Assembly: GCA_023389745.1 (NCBI GenBank)
Contig: JAEWED010000036.1
Location: 1-28,546 of the forward strand
Length of the DNA stretch: 28,546 nt
Origin: Actinomycetes bacterium
Lineage (GTDB): Bacteria; Actinomycetota; Acidimicrobiia; Acidimicrobiales; Microtrichaceae
Direction: 5' to 3'
The translations under genes and the position numbers were made by a program. Positions 1 through 6,889 of the stretch are shown here, piece by piece (positions within the stretch are counted from its first letter, which is position 1; each line of letters opens with the position of its first letter). The notes below the pieces were generated by a model. That model saw only the letters and a list, made by a program, of their open reading frames with translations, had not been told where the DNA came from and did no database searches.

Positions 1-710
1 ACCCCGAGCTCACCCCGGACATGGCGACGCTGATGGGTGCGGTCATGGAGATGACCCAGATCGCCCACGCCGTCGGCGAGGACCGCCTGGCGAACCCGAC
101 CGACGACCTGGTCTCGGCGATGATGCACGCCGAGGTCGACGGCGAACGCCTCGAGCCGATGGAGATGGCGAGCTTCTTCATCCTGCTCTCGGCCGCCGGC
201 AACGAGACCACCCGCAATGCCATCAGCCACGGCATACTGCAGCTGACCCGCAACGAGGACCAGCGCGAGCTGCTCACCGGTGACCTGGCCGGCGTGATGC
301 CGACCGCGACCGAGGAGATCGTGCGCTGGGCCTCGCCCGTGGTGCACTTCCGCCGCACCGCGACCGCCGACACCGAGATCGGCGGCGTGCCGATCGCCGA
401 GGGCGACAAGGTCGTGATGTGGTACGAGTCGGCGAACCGCGACGAGCGGGTGTTCGAGGACCCGTTCACCTTCGACGTCACCCGCACGCCGAACGAGCAC
501 GTCGGCTTCGGCGCCGGCGGCCCGCACTTCTGCCTGGGTGCGAACCTGGCCCGCCGCGAGATCGGGGTGATGTTCGACGAGCTGTTCACGTGGCTGCCCG
601 ACATCCGCACCACGTCCGAGCCGGACTTCCTGTTCTCGTCGTTCATCCACGGCATCAAGCGCATGGACTGCGAGTTCACCCCGGCCGACGTGCCCGAGCT
701 CGACGACTGA
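1..710 (+). CDS. Cytochrome P450, C-terminal part (5' end outside window)
   Basis: Heme-thiolate monooxygenase. The frame is open from base 3 to TGA at 708-710, so the N-terminal half lies upstream. Visible landmarks: the I-helix oxygen-activation motif AGNETT (codons about 195-212), the K-helix ExxR (Glu 315-317, Arg 324-326), and the heme loop FGAGGPHFCLGANLAR with the proximal cysteine codon at 531-533. The HFCLG heme loop resembles the actinobacterial CYP125/CYP142/CYP124 group, which oxidises steroid side chains or lipids; placing it there is an inference from short motifs. A perfect GC hairpin follows at 712-730, so it probably does not share a strong transcript with the SnoaL-like gene, although both could serve lipid or steroid metabolism. 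P450 identity is secure; substrate unknown. Confidence 0.93.
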   Translation, partial: PELTPDMATLMGAVMEMTQIAHAVGEDRLANPTDDLVSAMMHAEVDGERLEPMEMASFFILLSAAGNETTRNAISHGILQLTRNEDQRELLTGDLAGVMPTATEEIVRWASPVVHFRRTATADTEIGGVPIAEGDKVVMWYESANRDERVFEDPFTFDVTRTPNEHVGFGAGGPHFCLGANLARREIGVMFDELFTWLPDIRTTSEPDFLFSSFIHGIKRMDCEFTPADVPELDD

Positions 711-711
711 C

Positions 712-730
712 GGCTCGGCGCTGCCGAGCC
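712..730 (+). terminator. GC hairpin after the P450 gene
   Basis: Perfect 8-bp inverted repeat GGCTCGGC / GCCGAGCC with a GCT loop, starting one base after the P450 stop codon. There is no T-run, as in many actinobacterial intrinsic terminators. Confidence 0.6.
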
Positions 731-732
731 AC

Positions 733-738
733 TAGAAC
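733..738 (+). promoter_or_regulatory. Candidate -10 element, leaderless SnoaL-like gene
   Basis: TAGAAC lies exactly 6 bases before the ATG at 745, the same spacing as the TAGCGT before the VIT gene. No Shine-Dalgarno lies between, so the message probably starts at the ATG. The last base is C instead of the T of TANNNT, so this is weaker than the other cases. The spacer and start codon form the palindrome GTCGGCATGCCGAC (739-752). Confidence 0.4.
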
Positions 739-744
739 GTCGGC

Positions 745-1164
745 ATGCCGACGCTGCCCGACGACTTCGCCCCACACCCCGCCCGTGACGCCTCGCTCGC
801 CTCGATGCAGGCCGTCGAGGCCGGCGACAAGGCGGCGTGGCTCGCGCTGTTCGCCGACGACGGCGTGATCCAGGACCCGATCGGCGTGTCGCCGCTCGAC
901 CCGACCGGCGAGGGCCACCGCGGCCCGGCGGCCCGCGAGGCGTTCTACGACATGATCATCGGGCCGAACACGATCACGTTCGACATCGAGCGCAGCCACG
1001 CCGGCGGCGAGCACGAGGTCGCGAACGTCGGCACGATCTCGTCGACGATGGCCGACGGCTCGGTGGTGCACACCGACCTGGTCATCACCTACTACATCGA
1101 CGACGACGGCAAGGTCACCGCGCTGCGGGCCTACTGGGAGCTGGACAAGCTCCGCTTCGGCTGA
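745..1164 (+). CDS. SnoaL/NTF2-like protein (ketosteroid isomerase-like fold)
   Basis: A 139-residue protein of the size and pattern of the NTF2-like/SnoaL superfamily. An N-terminal helix (ASMQAVEAGDKAAWLALFADDGVIQDP, given here in outline only) leads into the family's typical 'F..D..I.DPIG' strand. A 'GHRGPAAREAFYDMII' helix and beta strands ending in TALRAYWELDKL complete the curved sheet. Family members are isomerases, cyclases, dehydratases or plain binding domains, so the activity cannot be read from sequence. It follows a P450 gene 34 bases downstream on the same strand; in actinobacteria such pairs often belong to steroid or polyketide metabolism (inference). The start is chosen because it is the only ATG near the conserved N terminus and has a -10-like hexamer 6 bases upstream. 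Confidence 0.8.
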   Translation: MPTLPDDFAPHPARDASLASMQAVEAGDKAAWLALFADDGVIQDPIGVSPLDPTGEGHRGPAAREAFYDMIIGPNTITFDIERSHAGGEHEVANVGTISSTMADGSVVHTDLVITYYIDDDGKVTALRAYWELDKLRFG

Positions 1165-1167
1165 GGG

Positions 1168-1183
1168 TCCCGACTCGGCGGGA
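1168..1183. terminator. Weak hairpin between convergent genes
   Basis: Inverted repeat TCCCG (1168-1172) / CGGGA (1179-1183) with a 6-base loop. It sits in the 19-base gap between the SnoaL-like stop and the stop of the small minus-strand gene, so it could serve both directions. The stem is only 5 bp. Confidence 0.35.
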
Positions 1184-1350
1184 TCAGGGCTCGGGCTCGG
1201 GGACCAGCGTGTCGCCCTCGACCTGCATGACCACGGCGCGGCAGCACTCCCCCGACAGGCTGCCCGTTCCTTCCCACAACCGGGCGCCCCGAGGAACAGC
1301 GCGACACCGACCAGCGCAGCGAGGGCTCCCGCGTGGTGGTGTCGCGTCAT
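1184..1350 (-). pseudogene. Tiny single-TM protein, apparently frameshifted by one base
   Basis: An ATG at 1350 lies 13 bases after the S1-protein stop, with GAGG just upstream. It opens a typical membrane segment (MTRHHHAGALAALVGVALFLG). In that frame the protein then dissolves into Arg/Ser-rich antisense sequence and runs into the neighbouring gene. The next frame, entered at the G4 run around 1285, reads ARLWEGTGSLSGECC, then AVVMQVEGDTLVPEPEP and a TGA at 1184-1186, immediately before the convergent gene's end. The span is 167 bases, one short of 56 codons; one extra G in the G4 run would restore a clean 55-residue protein. It may be a sequencing error, a real lesion or, less likely, programmed frameshifting. 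No function is recognised. Confidence 0.45.
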
Positions 1351-1363
1351 GGGCCTCGGGCGT

Positions 1364-2821
1364 TCAGTCGTCGACGAGCACTCGGCGCACCGAGAGCGAC
1401 AGGCGGCGGCGCTTCTTGTCGACGTCGAGCACCTTGACCATGACCTGCTCGCCGGGGGTGACGAGCTGCTCGGGCCGGTAGCCGGGCACATCGGACAGCT
1501 CGGTGATGTGCACCAGGCCCTCGGCACCGCTCGAGTCGAGCTGGGCGAACACGCCGTAGTCGACGACCCGCACGACCGTCGCGGATTCGATGCTGCCGAC
1601 CTCGGCCTGTGTGAGGGGGTCGGGTGTGGTGCCGCGCAGGGACAGGCTGATGCGCTTCTTGGACTTGTTGACGTCGAGCACCAGGACCTCGATGCGGTCG
1701 CCGACCGACACGATGTCCTCGACCCGCTCGAGGCGGCCCCAGGTGAGCTCGCTGCGGTGCACCAGACCGCGTACACCGCCGAGGTCGACCACTGCGCCGT
1801 AGTCGGCGACGCTCACCACGCGACCCGACGTGGTCGCGCCGGGAGCGAGCGCCTTGAGCGCCTCCTTCTCCTCGGCACGGCGCCGTCGCCGCTGGAGGTC
1901 GCGGATCGACACCACGATGCGGTCGCTCGCACGGTCGACCTCGGTGACCAGCACCTCGACCTCGGTGCCGACCAGCGACGACGGATCCGTGCCGGGTGTG
2001 TCCGCGATGAGCGACGTCGGCAGGAAACCACGCAGGCCGACGTCGACGACCAGACCGCCCTTGACGGTCTTGGTGACCTTGCCGGTGATCGGCTCGCCAG
2101 CGGCCCGTGCCGCCTCGACGCGCTCCCATGCCTGCTGCTTGCGGGCCCATGACAGCGACAGCACGGCACGCTGCTTGGGATCGTCGCGGGCCAGCAGCGC
2201 GGCCTCGATCGTCTCGCCGAGCTGGATCGGCCCCGGGTCGGTGAAGTCCGACCGGGGGATCACACCGATGCGACCGTCGGCCAGGCGCACCTCCACCTCG
2301 GATTGGTGCACCGCGGCGATCGTCACCTCGACGATGCGGCCCACGACGACACCAGCGGCCCCTTCGGTGCCGGCGCGAGGCGCCTCCCTGGGCGGAGCCT
2401 GCGGCGGCACCTCGGACGCGGACTGCCCGATCACCGGTCGCGGCGCCGGGATCGCCGGCGTCTCCTGCTGCTCCGCCGACTCGGGCTGCACGGGCGTCGC
2501 CGCCGGCTCGGGCTGAACGGGCTGCACCGCCTCGTGTGCCATCGGGTTCGGCGTCGGCATGGGCTCCGGCATCGGCATCGGACCCGGGTCCGGCAGCGGC
2601 TCCGGCGAGGGCGGAGGCGTCGGCTGGGGCTCGGGTGCCGGCTGGGGCCCCGGAGTCGGCAGCGGCTCCGGTCCCGGCTCGGGAGTGGGTTGGGGCTCAG
2701 GTGCGGGCTGCGGGCCGGGCTCCGGCACGGGGCTCGGATCGGGCGTCGGGAGCGGCTGGGGCTCCGGGATGGGTTCGGTGCCCCCCTCGACGGACGGGGC
2801 GAACTCGGGCTCTGTGGTCAT
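1364..2821 (-). CDS. Four-S1-domain RNA-binding protein with Pro/Glu-rich N-terminal tail
   Basis: A 485-residue protein with four S1 (OB-fold) RNA-binding repeats at about residues 158-224, 245-307, 331-396 and 411-478. Repeats 3 and 4 carry the classic 'DYGAVVDL..GLVHRSEL' and 'DYGVFAQL..GLVHITEL' signatures, as in ribosomal protein S1 and related translation factors. The first 155 residues are unusual: a low-complexity Pro/Glu/Gln region in which a 22-residue unit (PGPQPAPEPQPT...) occurs twice, at 35-56 and 57-78. The start at 2821 has GAGG 9 bases upstream, and TAGGGT at 2882-2887 is a plausible -10. It could be the housekeeping RpsA or an S1-domain paralogue; an actinobacterial rpsA normally lacks such a tail, so I do not assign the symbol. 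Confidence 0.85.
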   Translation of the reverse strand: MTTEPEFAPSVEGGTEPIPEPQPLPTPDPSPVPEPGPQPAPEPQPTPEPGPEPLPTPGPQPAPEPQPTPPPSPEPLPDPGPMPMPEPMPTPNPMAHEAVQPVQPEPAATPVQPESAEQQETPAIPAPRPVIGQSASEVPPQAPPREAPRAGTEGAAGVVVGRIVEVTIAAVHQSEVEVRLADGRIGVIPRSDFTDPGPIQLGETIEAALLARDDPKQRAVLSLSWARKQQAWERVEAARAAGEPITGKVTKTVKGGLVVDVGLRGFLPTSLIADTPGTDPSSLVGTEVEVLVTEVDRASDRIVVSIRDLQRRRRRAEEKEALKALAPGATTSGRVVSVADYGAVVDLGGVRGLVHRSELTWGRLERVEDIVSVGDRIEVLVLDVNKSKKRISLSLRGTTPDPLTQAEVGSIESATVVRVVDYGVFAQLDSSGAEGLVHITELSDVPGYRPEQLVTPGEQVMVKVLDVDKKRRRLSLSVRRVLVDD

Positions 2822-2881
2822 CGGTGCCTCACGTCAGTGGGCTTCCGCGGGTGATGTGCCCGCTCAGCATCAGGAGCGACC

Positions 2882-2887
2882 ACCCTA
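2882..2887 (-). promoter_or_regulatory. Candidate -10 (TAGGGT) for the S1-domain gene
   Basis: On the minus strand TAGGGT matches TANNNT and would give a leader of about 54 bases. That leader contains a small hairpin, GCGGG/CCCGC (2847-2851 and 2859-2863), upstream of the GAGG ribosome site. No convincing -35 is visible. Confidence 0.4.
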
Positions 2888-2938
2888 TCCGGCGTGACCA
2901 CGGACACATCGGGAGAAATCCGGTGACGACCGGAGCGC

Positions 2939-2944
2939 TACCCT
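2939..2944 (+). promoter_or_regulatory. Candidate -10 (TACCCT) for the gene at 2991
   Basis: TACCCT on the plus strand fits TANNNT and would give a leader of about 40 bases ending in the GGGGGAA ribosome site before ATG 2991. It faces away from the S1 promoter, making this 169-base gap a divergent control region. Confidence 0.35.
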
Positions 2945-2990
2945 GACCGACCGACGGCGAGCCACACGCCACCGATCGGGGGAACGAACG

Positions 2991-3830
2991 ATGGAACCGT
3001 ACGGCGCAGACGACGAGGTCCTCGTCGGATCGATGCTCTTCACGTTGGTCGACCCGACCCGCGGCAACGAGGTCGCCTACAACCGCTGGTACGAGCGCGA
3101 CCACCTGTACTCCGGCTGCATGGTCGGCCCCTGGCTGTTCGCGAACCGCCGTTGGGTCGCCACGCGGCCGCTCAAGGACCTGCGCTTCCCCGACGGTGTC
3201 GACGACGCCGCCGCGGTCGCCACACCGCTGGACCGAGGCAGCTACCTCGCCACGTACTTCATCCACAAGGGGCACGAGGCCGAGCACTTCGCGTGGGCCA
3301 ACAAGCAGGTCTTCGAGCTCTACGAGAACGGCCGGGGCTTCGAGGAGCGCGAGCACGCCCACACCTCGCTCTACTTCACCGTCGGCGACGACCACCGCGA
3401 CCCCGACGGCGTGCCGCCCCACATGGCGCTCGACCACCCCTACCGGGGCCTGGTCGCGGTGCACGTCGACCGTGCCGAGGGCGTCGCCCACCCGGAGTTC
3501 GCCGAGTGGTTCACCTCGACCGCCGCGCCGCAGCTCTTCGCGGACGGCGACGACGGGACCACCTCGCCGGTCGACCAGGTCATCCACTGGCGCCCGATCA
3601 TCCCGAAGGGCGAAGAGGGCAACGCCCCGATGAAGCTCGGGACCGGTCCGGGCACCCGTCAGCGCAGCATGCAGCTGATGTTCCTGACCGACGAGCCCGA
3701 GGGCCACTGGGACCGCATCCGCGACTACGCCGAGCTCGTGGACGGCTCCGGGCTCGCGACCGTCGTGTTCGCTGCCCCGTTCATCCCGACGATCCCCGGC
3801 ACCGACACCTACACCGACCAGCTCTGGTGA
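2991..3830 (+). CDS. Conserved hypothetical protein, probable dimeric alpha/beta-barrel fold
   Basis: A 279-residue soluble protein without signal peptide or membrane segment. Two halves look alike in plan. The N half has a strand (VGSMLFTLVDP) and then NRWYERDHLYSGCMVGPWLFANRRW, which resembles the 'N.WYD..H......PGF..ARR' helix-strand pattern of EthD/dimeric alpha-beta barrel proteins. The C half starts with GLVAVHVD, has FAEWFTSTAAPQLF in the helix position and ends with further strands. This suggests an internally duplicated barrel, sometimes used for small hydrophobic substrates or heme. No catalytic residue can be named, and the fold is my inference. A strong GGGGGAA ribosome site precedes ATG 2991. 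It converges on the esterase gene, with 28 bases between the stops. Confidence 0.6.
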   Translation: MEPYGADDEVLVGSMLFTLVDPTRGNEVAYNRWYERDHLYSGCMVGPWLFANRRWVATRPLKDLRFPDGVDDAAAVATPLDRGSYLATYFIHKGHEAEHFAWANKQVFELYENGRGFEEREHAHTSLYFTVGDDHRDPDGVPPHMALDHPYRGLVAVHVDRAEGVAHPEFAEWFTSTAAPQLFADGDDGTTSPVDQVIHWRPIIPKGEEGNAPMKLGTGPGTRQRSMQLMFLTDEPEGHWDRIRDYAELVDGSGLATVVFAAPFIPTIPGTDTYTDQLW

Positions 3831-3858
3831 GCTGAAGGGCCGCTCCCGGAGCAGCAGA

Positions 3859-4575
3859 TCAGTCCTCGGGCGCCTCGACGACGTGGTGCTCCGAGAGGAA
3901 CGCGAGGGTGCGCTGCCAGGCCCGCTCGGCGGCGTCGGGGTCGTGGAAGTCGTCGACGCCCGGCTCGGCGAACCAGTGCGTGGTGCCCGGGTAGTGGTGC
4001 AGGTCGAACGACTTCTCCGACAGCAGCAACCGGGCGTGCATCTCGTTGAGGTCGTCCTCGGTCACGAGCGTGTCACGCTCCGCGAAGTGGCCGAGCACGG
4101 GCGCGGCGAGATCGTCGAAGTCGATGTTCTGCGCGCCGTAGTACGCCACGACCGCATCGACGGACTCCGGCTGGCGCGTCGCGAGCCACAGCCCCCACGA
4201 CGCCCCCATCGAGAAGCCCACCACCGCGATCGGGGCCTGCGGCACCACCGAGTGCGCCCGCAGGGCCACGGTGCTGTCGAGCACGAGCGCGGCGGTCACG
4301 TTGGGGTCGGACTCGGCGAGCAGCTCGGCGGCCGCTTCGCCGTCGGTCGGCCGCTCGCCACCGCACAGGTCGGGAGCGAGCGCGGTGTAGCCGGCGTCGG
4401 CCAGACGCTCGACGAGGTCCTTCACGCCGTCGGTCAACCCCCACCACGAGTGCAGCACGAGCACCCCGGGTCCGGGGCCGTCGTCGGGATGGACCAGGTA
4501 GGCGGCGCCCGACGGGGAGCCGGCGACCGGCCCGGAGCGGCGATCGTCGTGCGGCCCTGCAGCATCGTTCGGCAT
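3859..4575 (-). CDS. Dienelactone hydrolase-family alpha/beta hydrolase
   Basis: A 238-residue cytoplasmic alpha/beta hydrolase. HSWWGLTDGVKDLVERLADAGYTALAPDL (residues 42-70, in outline) is the characteristic dienelactone-hydrolase-family oxyanion loop and first helix. The nucleophile elbow is GFSMGAS with Ser122, the acid Asp168 is in AERDTLV and the base His200 is in PGTTHWF. Classical dienelactone hydrolase uses Cys; Ser here is common in the wider family and suggests an ester hydrolase of unknown substrate. The frame stays open upstream to 4803, but that part is antisense to parA. ATG 4575 sits right before the conserved region and leaves a 57-base divergent gap to parA. CAGCCT lies 6 bases before the start, a poor -10, so leaderless expression is only possible. 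Confidence 0.85.
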   Translation of the reverse strand: MPNDAAGPHDDRRSGPVAGSPSGAAYLVHPDDGPGPGVLVLHSWWGLTDGVKDLVERLADAGYTALAPDLCGGERPTDGEAAAELLAESDPNVTAALVLDSTVALRAHSVVPQAPIAVVGFSMGASWGLWLATRQPESVDAVVAYYGAQNIDFDDLAAPVLGHFAERDTLVTEDDLNEMHARLLLSEKSFDLHHYPGTTHWFAEPGVDDFHDPDAAERAWQRTLAFLSEHHVVEAPED

Positions 4576-4632
4576 CACCCCAGGCTGCCACGGCTGCTCG
4601 TCGTGTCTCGCGCGACGTGACACGATGTCGCA

Positions 4633-5415
4633 GTGGGATCCGTCGCAGCAGTACTGAACCAGAAGGGTGGGGTCGGCAAGACCACCGTCACCCTCGGCCT
4701 CGCGGCCGCCGCCCAACGAGCGGGCGACCCGTGCCTGGTCGTCGACCTCGACCCGCAGGGCAGCGCCGGGTGGGCCATGGGGGTCGAGGCCGACGACGAG
4801 CACCTGTCGGTCGGCGACGTGATGCGCACCGGCGACCCCAAGGTCGCCCGCGCCGCGACGGTCACGTCGGGCTGGGGCGAGGGCATCGACGTGCTGCCGT
4901 CGAGCCGCAACCTGATCGACCGCGAAGGCGACGGCTACGGCGCGGATGCAGCCTTGCGCCTGCGATCCGCGGTCGAGCCGATGCTCGACGACTACGACGT
5001 GGTGCTGGTCGACTGCGCGCCGTCGCTCGGGCCGACCACCCGCTCGGGCCTGACCCTGGCCGACCGGGTGCTGCTCGTCGTCGAGCTCTCCGCCCTGTCG
5101 GTCCGCGGCGCCGAAGCCGTGCTCGAGACCGTCGAGGACGTCTGGGCCGAGCTCAACCCGCGTCTCGACGTGGGTGGCGTCATCGTCAACCGGGCGCCGG
5201 CGGTGTCGACCGAGGCGTCACGCCAGGAGCACGAGCTGAACCGGCTGATGGGCAAGCGCGCCGTGTGGCGCCCGTTCATCCCGCAGCGCACCGTGCTCAA
5301 CGAAGCCGTCGGCGACCGTTGCCCCGTGCAGGCCCTGGGCTACCGGGCCAAGGACGTCATCGAGGTGTTCGACTCGCTCTACCGCAAGCTCAAGCGGGTG
5401 AACGCGTCGGGCTGA
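4633..5415 (+). CDS. ParA/Soj-family ATPase (no ParB neighbour)
   Basis: A 260-residue deviant-Walker ATPase. It has the Walker A' box KGGVGKTT (residues 11-18), the A' aspartate region DLDPQGS (38-44) and Walker B VLVDCAPSLG (Asp127), the complete ParA set. Such ATPases dimerise on ATP and bind DNA or membrane to position cargo such as chromosome origins, plasmids or protein clusters. The start is GTG 4633; it begins two residues before the first strand (VAAVLNQ), and no ATG fits. A canonical chromosomal parA is followed by parB, but here the next gene is a convergent MFS exporter, so this is an orphan and its cargo is unknown. The stop codon lies inside a shared terminator hairpin. Confidence 0.88.
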   Translation: MGSVAAVLNQKGGVGKTTVTLGLAAAAQRAGDPCLVVDLDPQGSAGWAMGVEADDEHLSVGDVMRTGDPKVARAATVTSGWGEGIDVLPSSRNLIDREGDGYGADAALRLRSAVEPMLDDYDVVLVDCAPSLGPTTRSGLTLADRVLLVVELSALSVRGAEAVLETVEDVWAELNPRLDVGGVIVNRAPAVSTEASRQEHELNRLMGKRAVWRPFIPQRTVLNEAVGDRCPVQALGYRAKDVIEVFDSLYRKLKRVNASG

Positions 5416-5439
5416 GCGCTCCCCGGGCGGCTCAGCCCG
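5408..5439. terminator. Bidirectional terminator containing both stop codons
   Basis: Perfect 10-bp inverted repeat CGGGCTGAGC (5408-5417) / GCTCAGCCCG (5430-5439) with a 12-base loop containing CCCGGG. The parA TGA (5413-5415) and the MFS TGA (complement of 5432-5434) occupy equivalent places in the two arms, so each gene ends with Gly-stop inside the stem. Confidence 0.75.
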
Positions 5440-6808
5440 TCGGCGCGGTCCGACGTGTCAGACGCGGTGCGAGCAGCGAGACCATCGCACCGGCGGTGGC
5501 TGCGACGGCGAAGACGATCGCGAGCGAGAGCCACGCAGCCCGTCCGCTGCGATCCCCGAGGCTGACGATGACCCCGGCGAGACCGGTGCCGAGCGCGATC
5601 CCGAGGATGTCGGACATCTGCAACGCCGAGGTGGCCGCCCCTTCGCGCCCCGGCTCGGCCTCGGCGAGGGTGACCACCGACAGCTGGGCGTAGGCCAGGC
5701 CCATGCCGAGGCCGCTCGCACACCCGGCGAGCACCCAGCACCACACCGGCACCGCCGAGCTCAGGCAGCACGCCATGGCGGTCGCGCCCACGACCAGGCA
5801 CGCGCCGCCGGCGCGCACCAGGCGGGTCGGTCCCCACCGCTCGCTCAGCCGCGCCTGGACCCACGCACCCGTCGTCCACGTCAGCGAGGCGCCCGCCAGC
5901 ACGAACCCTGCCGTGCGCGTCGAGGTGCCCCGCACCGACGTGAGGGCCAACGACACGAACGCGTCGGCCGAGAAGAACGCGAAGGTGAGCACGCCGCGGA
6001 CCAGCACGGCCGCCGGCAACGCGGGCCGGGCCTGCAGCGTCCCGGGCGGAGTGAGGCGCCGGAAGGCCGGCAGCACGATCGCCACGCCCGCCGCGGCGAC
6101 GGGCACGCCGAGCACCAGCAGCTCGGCGCCCAGACCCCCGAGCACCAGCGCCGCTCCCGCGGCGAGCAGCAGCACCACGCCGTAGGGCGTGGTCGGACGG
6201 TCGGCGTCGGGGGCCGGAGTGTCGACGGTGCGCACCGACGGCAGACCGATCGCTGCGACGACGAGGGTGACGGGGATGAGCCCCAGGAACACCCAGCGCC
6301 AGCCGAACCGCTCCGCGACCTCGGAGGCGAGCAACGGCGAGACCAGCGACGGCAGCACCCAGGCGGTCGACATGACCGCGAACACCCGGGGACGCAGCTC
6401 GGCGGGGAACCCTCGACCGACGCACACATAGGCGACGGCCGGCACCACGCCCGCGCCGAGACCTTGGAGGAACCGACCGGCGACCAGCACGACCATGCCC
6501 GACGCGAGTCCACCGACGAACAGGCCGACCAGGAAGATCGCCACCCCGGCCATCATCGGACCGACCGGCGGCACGCGATCGACCGCTCGCCCACCGGTCA
6601 CCACGCCGATCAACGTGCCCAGGTAGAACGCCGAGAACACCCAGCCGTAGAGCCACAGGTCGCCCAGGTCGGCCTCGACGATCGGCATCACCGTGGTGAC
6701 GGCCATCGACTCGGTCGCCACGACGGTGACGAGGCAGACGATGCCGACGAGCAGCATGCGGTGGTCGGGGTCGAGCAGCCGGGCCGACCGCTCGGGTGTG
6801 GTGGTCAC
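5432..6808 (-). CDS. MFS multidrug-type exporter (DHA2-like, about 14 TM)
   Basis: About 458 residues with some 14 hydrophobic segments, as in the DHA2 (14-TM) drug:proton antiporters. The loop after TM2 has a motif-A-like GGRAVDRVPP, and TM4 carries GRFLQGLGAG, matching the RxxQGxGA motif B of proton-coupled exporters. The frame extends to a GTG at 6841, but that codon lies inside the SOD terminator hairpin. I chose GTG 6808 because TAGCGT lies 7 bases upstream, implying leaderless translation, and the protein then begins MTTTPERSARLLDP before TM1. Likely role: efflux of a small toxic or self-made compound; substrate unknown. It converges on parA. Confidence 0.85.
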   Translation of the reverse strand: MTTTPERSARLLDPDHRMLLVGIVCLVTVVATESMAVTTVMPIVEADLGDLWLYGWVFSAFYLGTLIGVVTGGRAVDRVPPVGPMMAGVAIFLVGLFVGGLASGMVVLVAGRFLQGLGAGVVPAVAYVCVGRGFPAELRPRVFAVMSTAWVLPSLVSPLLASEVAERFGWRWVFLGLIPVTLVVAAIGLPSVRTVDTPAPDADRPTTPYGVVLLLAAGAALVLGGLGAELLVLGVPVAAAGVAIVLPAFRRLTPPGTLQARPALPAAVLVRGVLTFAFFSADAFVSLALTSVRGTSTRTAGFVLAGASLTWTTGAWVQARLSERWGPTRLVRAGGACLVVGATAMACCLSSAVPVWCWVLAGCASGLGMGLAYAQLSVVTLAEAEPGREGAATSALQMSDILGIALGTGLAGVIVSLGDRSGRAAWLSLAIVFAVAATAGAMVSLLAPRLTRRTAPTG

Positions 6809-6815
6809 GACCCGG

Positions 6816-6821
6816 ACGCTA
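6816..6821 (-). promoter_or_regulatory. TAGCGT -10 of the MFS gene, leaderless
   Basis: Minus-strand TAGCGT followed by a 7-base spacer and GTG 6808. There is no Shine-Dalgarno in between. It lies just beyond the SOD terminator. Confidence 0.55.
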
Positions 6822-6838
6822 CCCACCCCCGGACGCGA

Positions 6839-6868
6839 CACTGGCAGCCCGCGGACGGGCTGCCAGTG
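6839..6868 (-). terminator. Terminator of the superoxide dismutase gene
   Basis: Perfect 13-bp inverted repeat CACTGGCAGCCCG (6839-6851) / CGGGCTGCCAGTG (6856-6868) with a CGGA loop, 21 bases after the SOD stop. No T-run follows. Confidence 0.8.
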
Positions 6869-6889
6869 CGAAGTTCGGGCTCGACAGGT

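Noticed and set aside
1364..1776. Overlapping minus- and plus-strand frames in the S1-domain gene
   Set aside because: The frame with the four S1 signatures is the real one; the others lack domains.
3831..3858. Terminator between the barrel protein and esterase genes
   Set aside because: Only a 4-5-bp GCTC/GAGC stem with an unlikely loop; not strong enough to list.
4576..4803. 76-codon upstream extension of the esterase gene
   Set aside because: It would lie antisense to the parA start and adds no conserved sequence; ATG 4575 abuts the hydrolase domain.
6809..6841. Upstream GTG start for the MFS gene
   Set aside because: The codon lies in the SOD terminator stem and the TAGCGT promoter would fall inside the gene.
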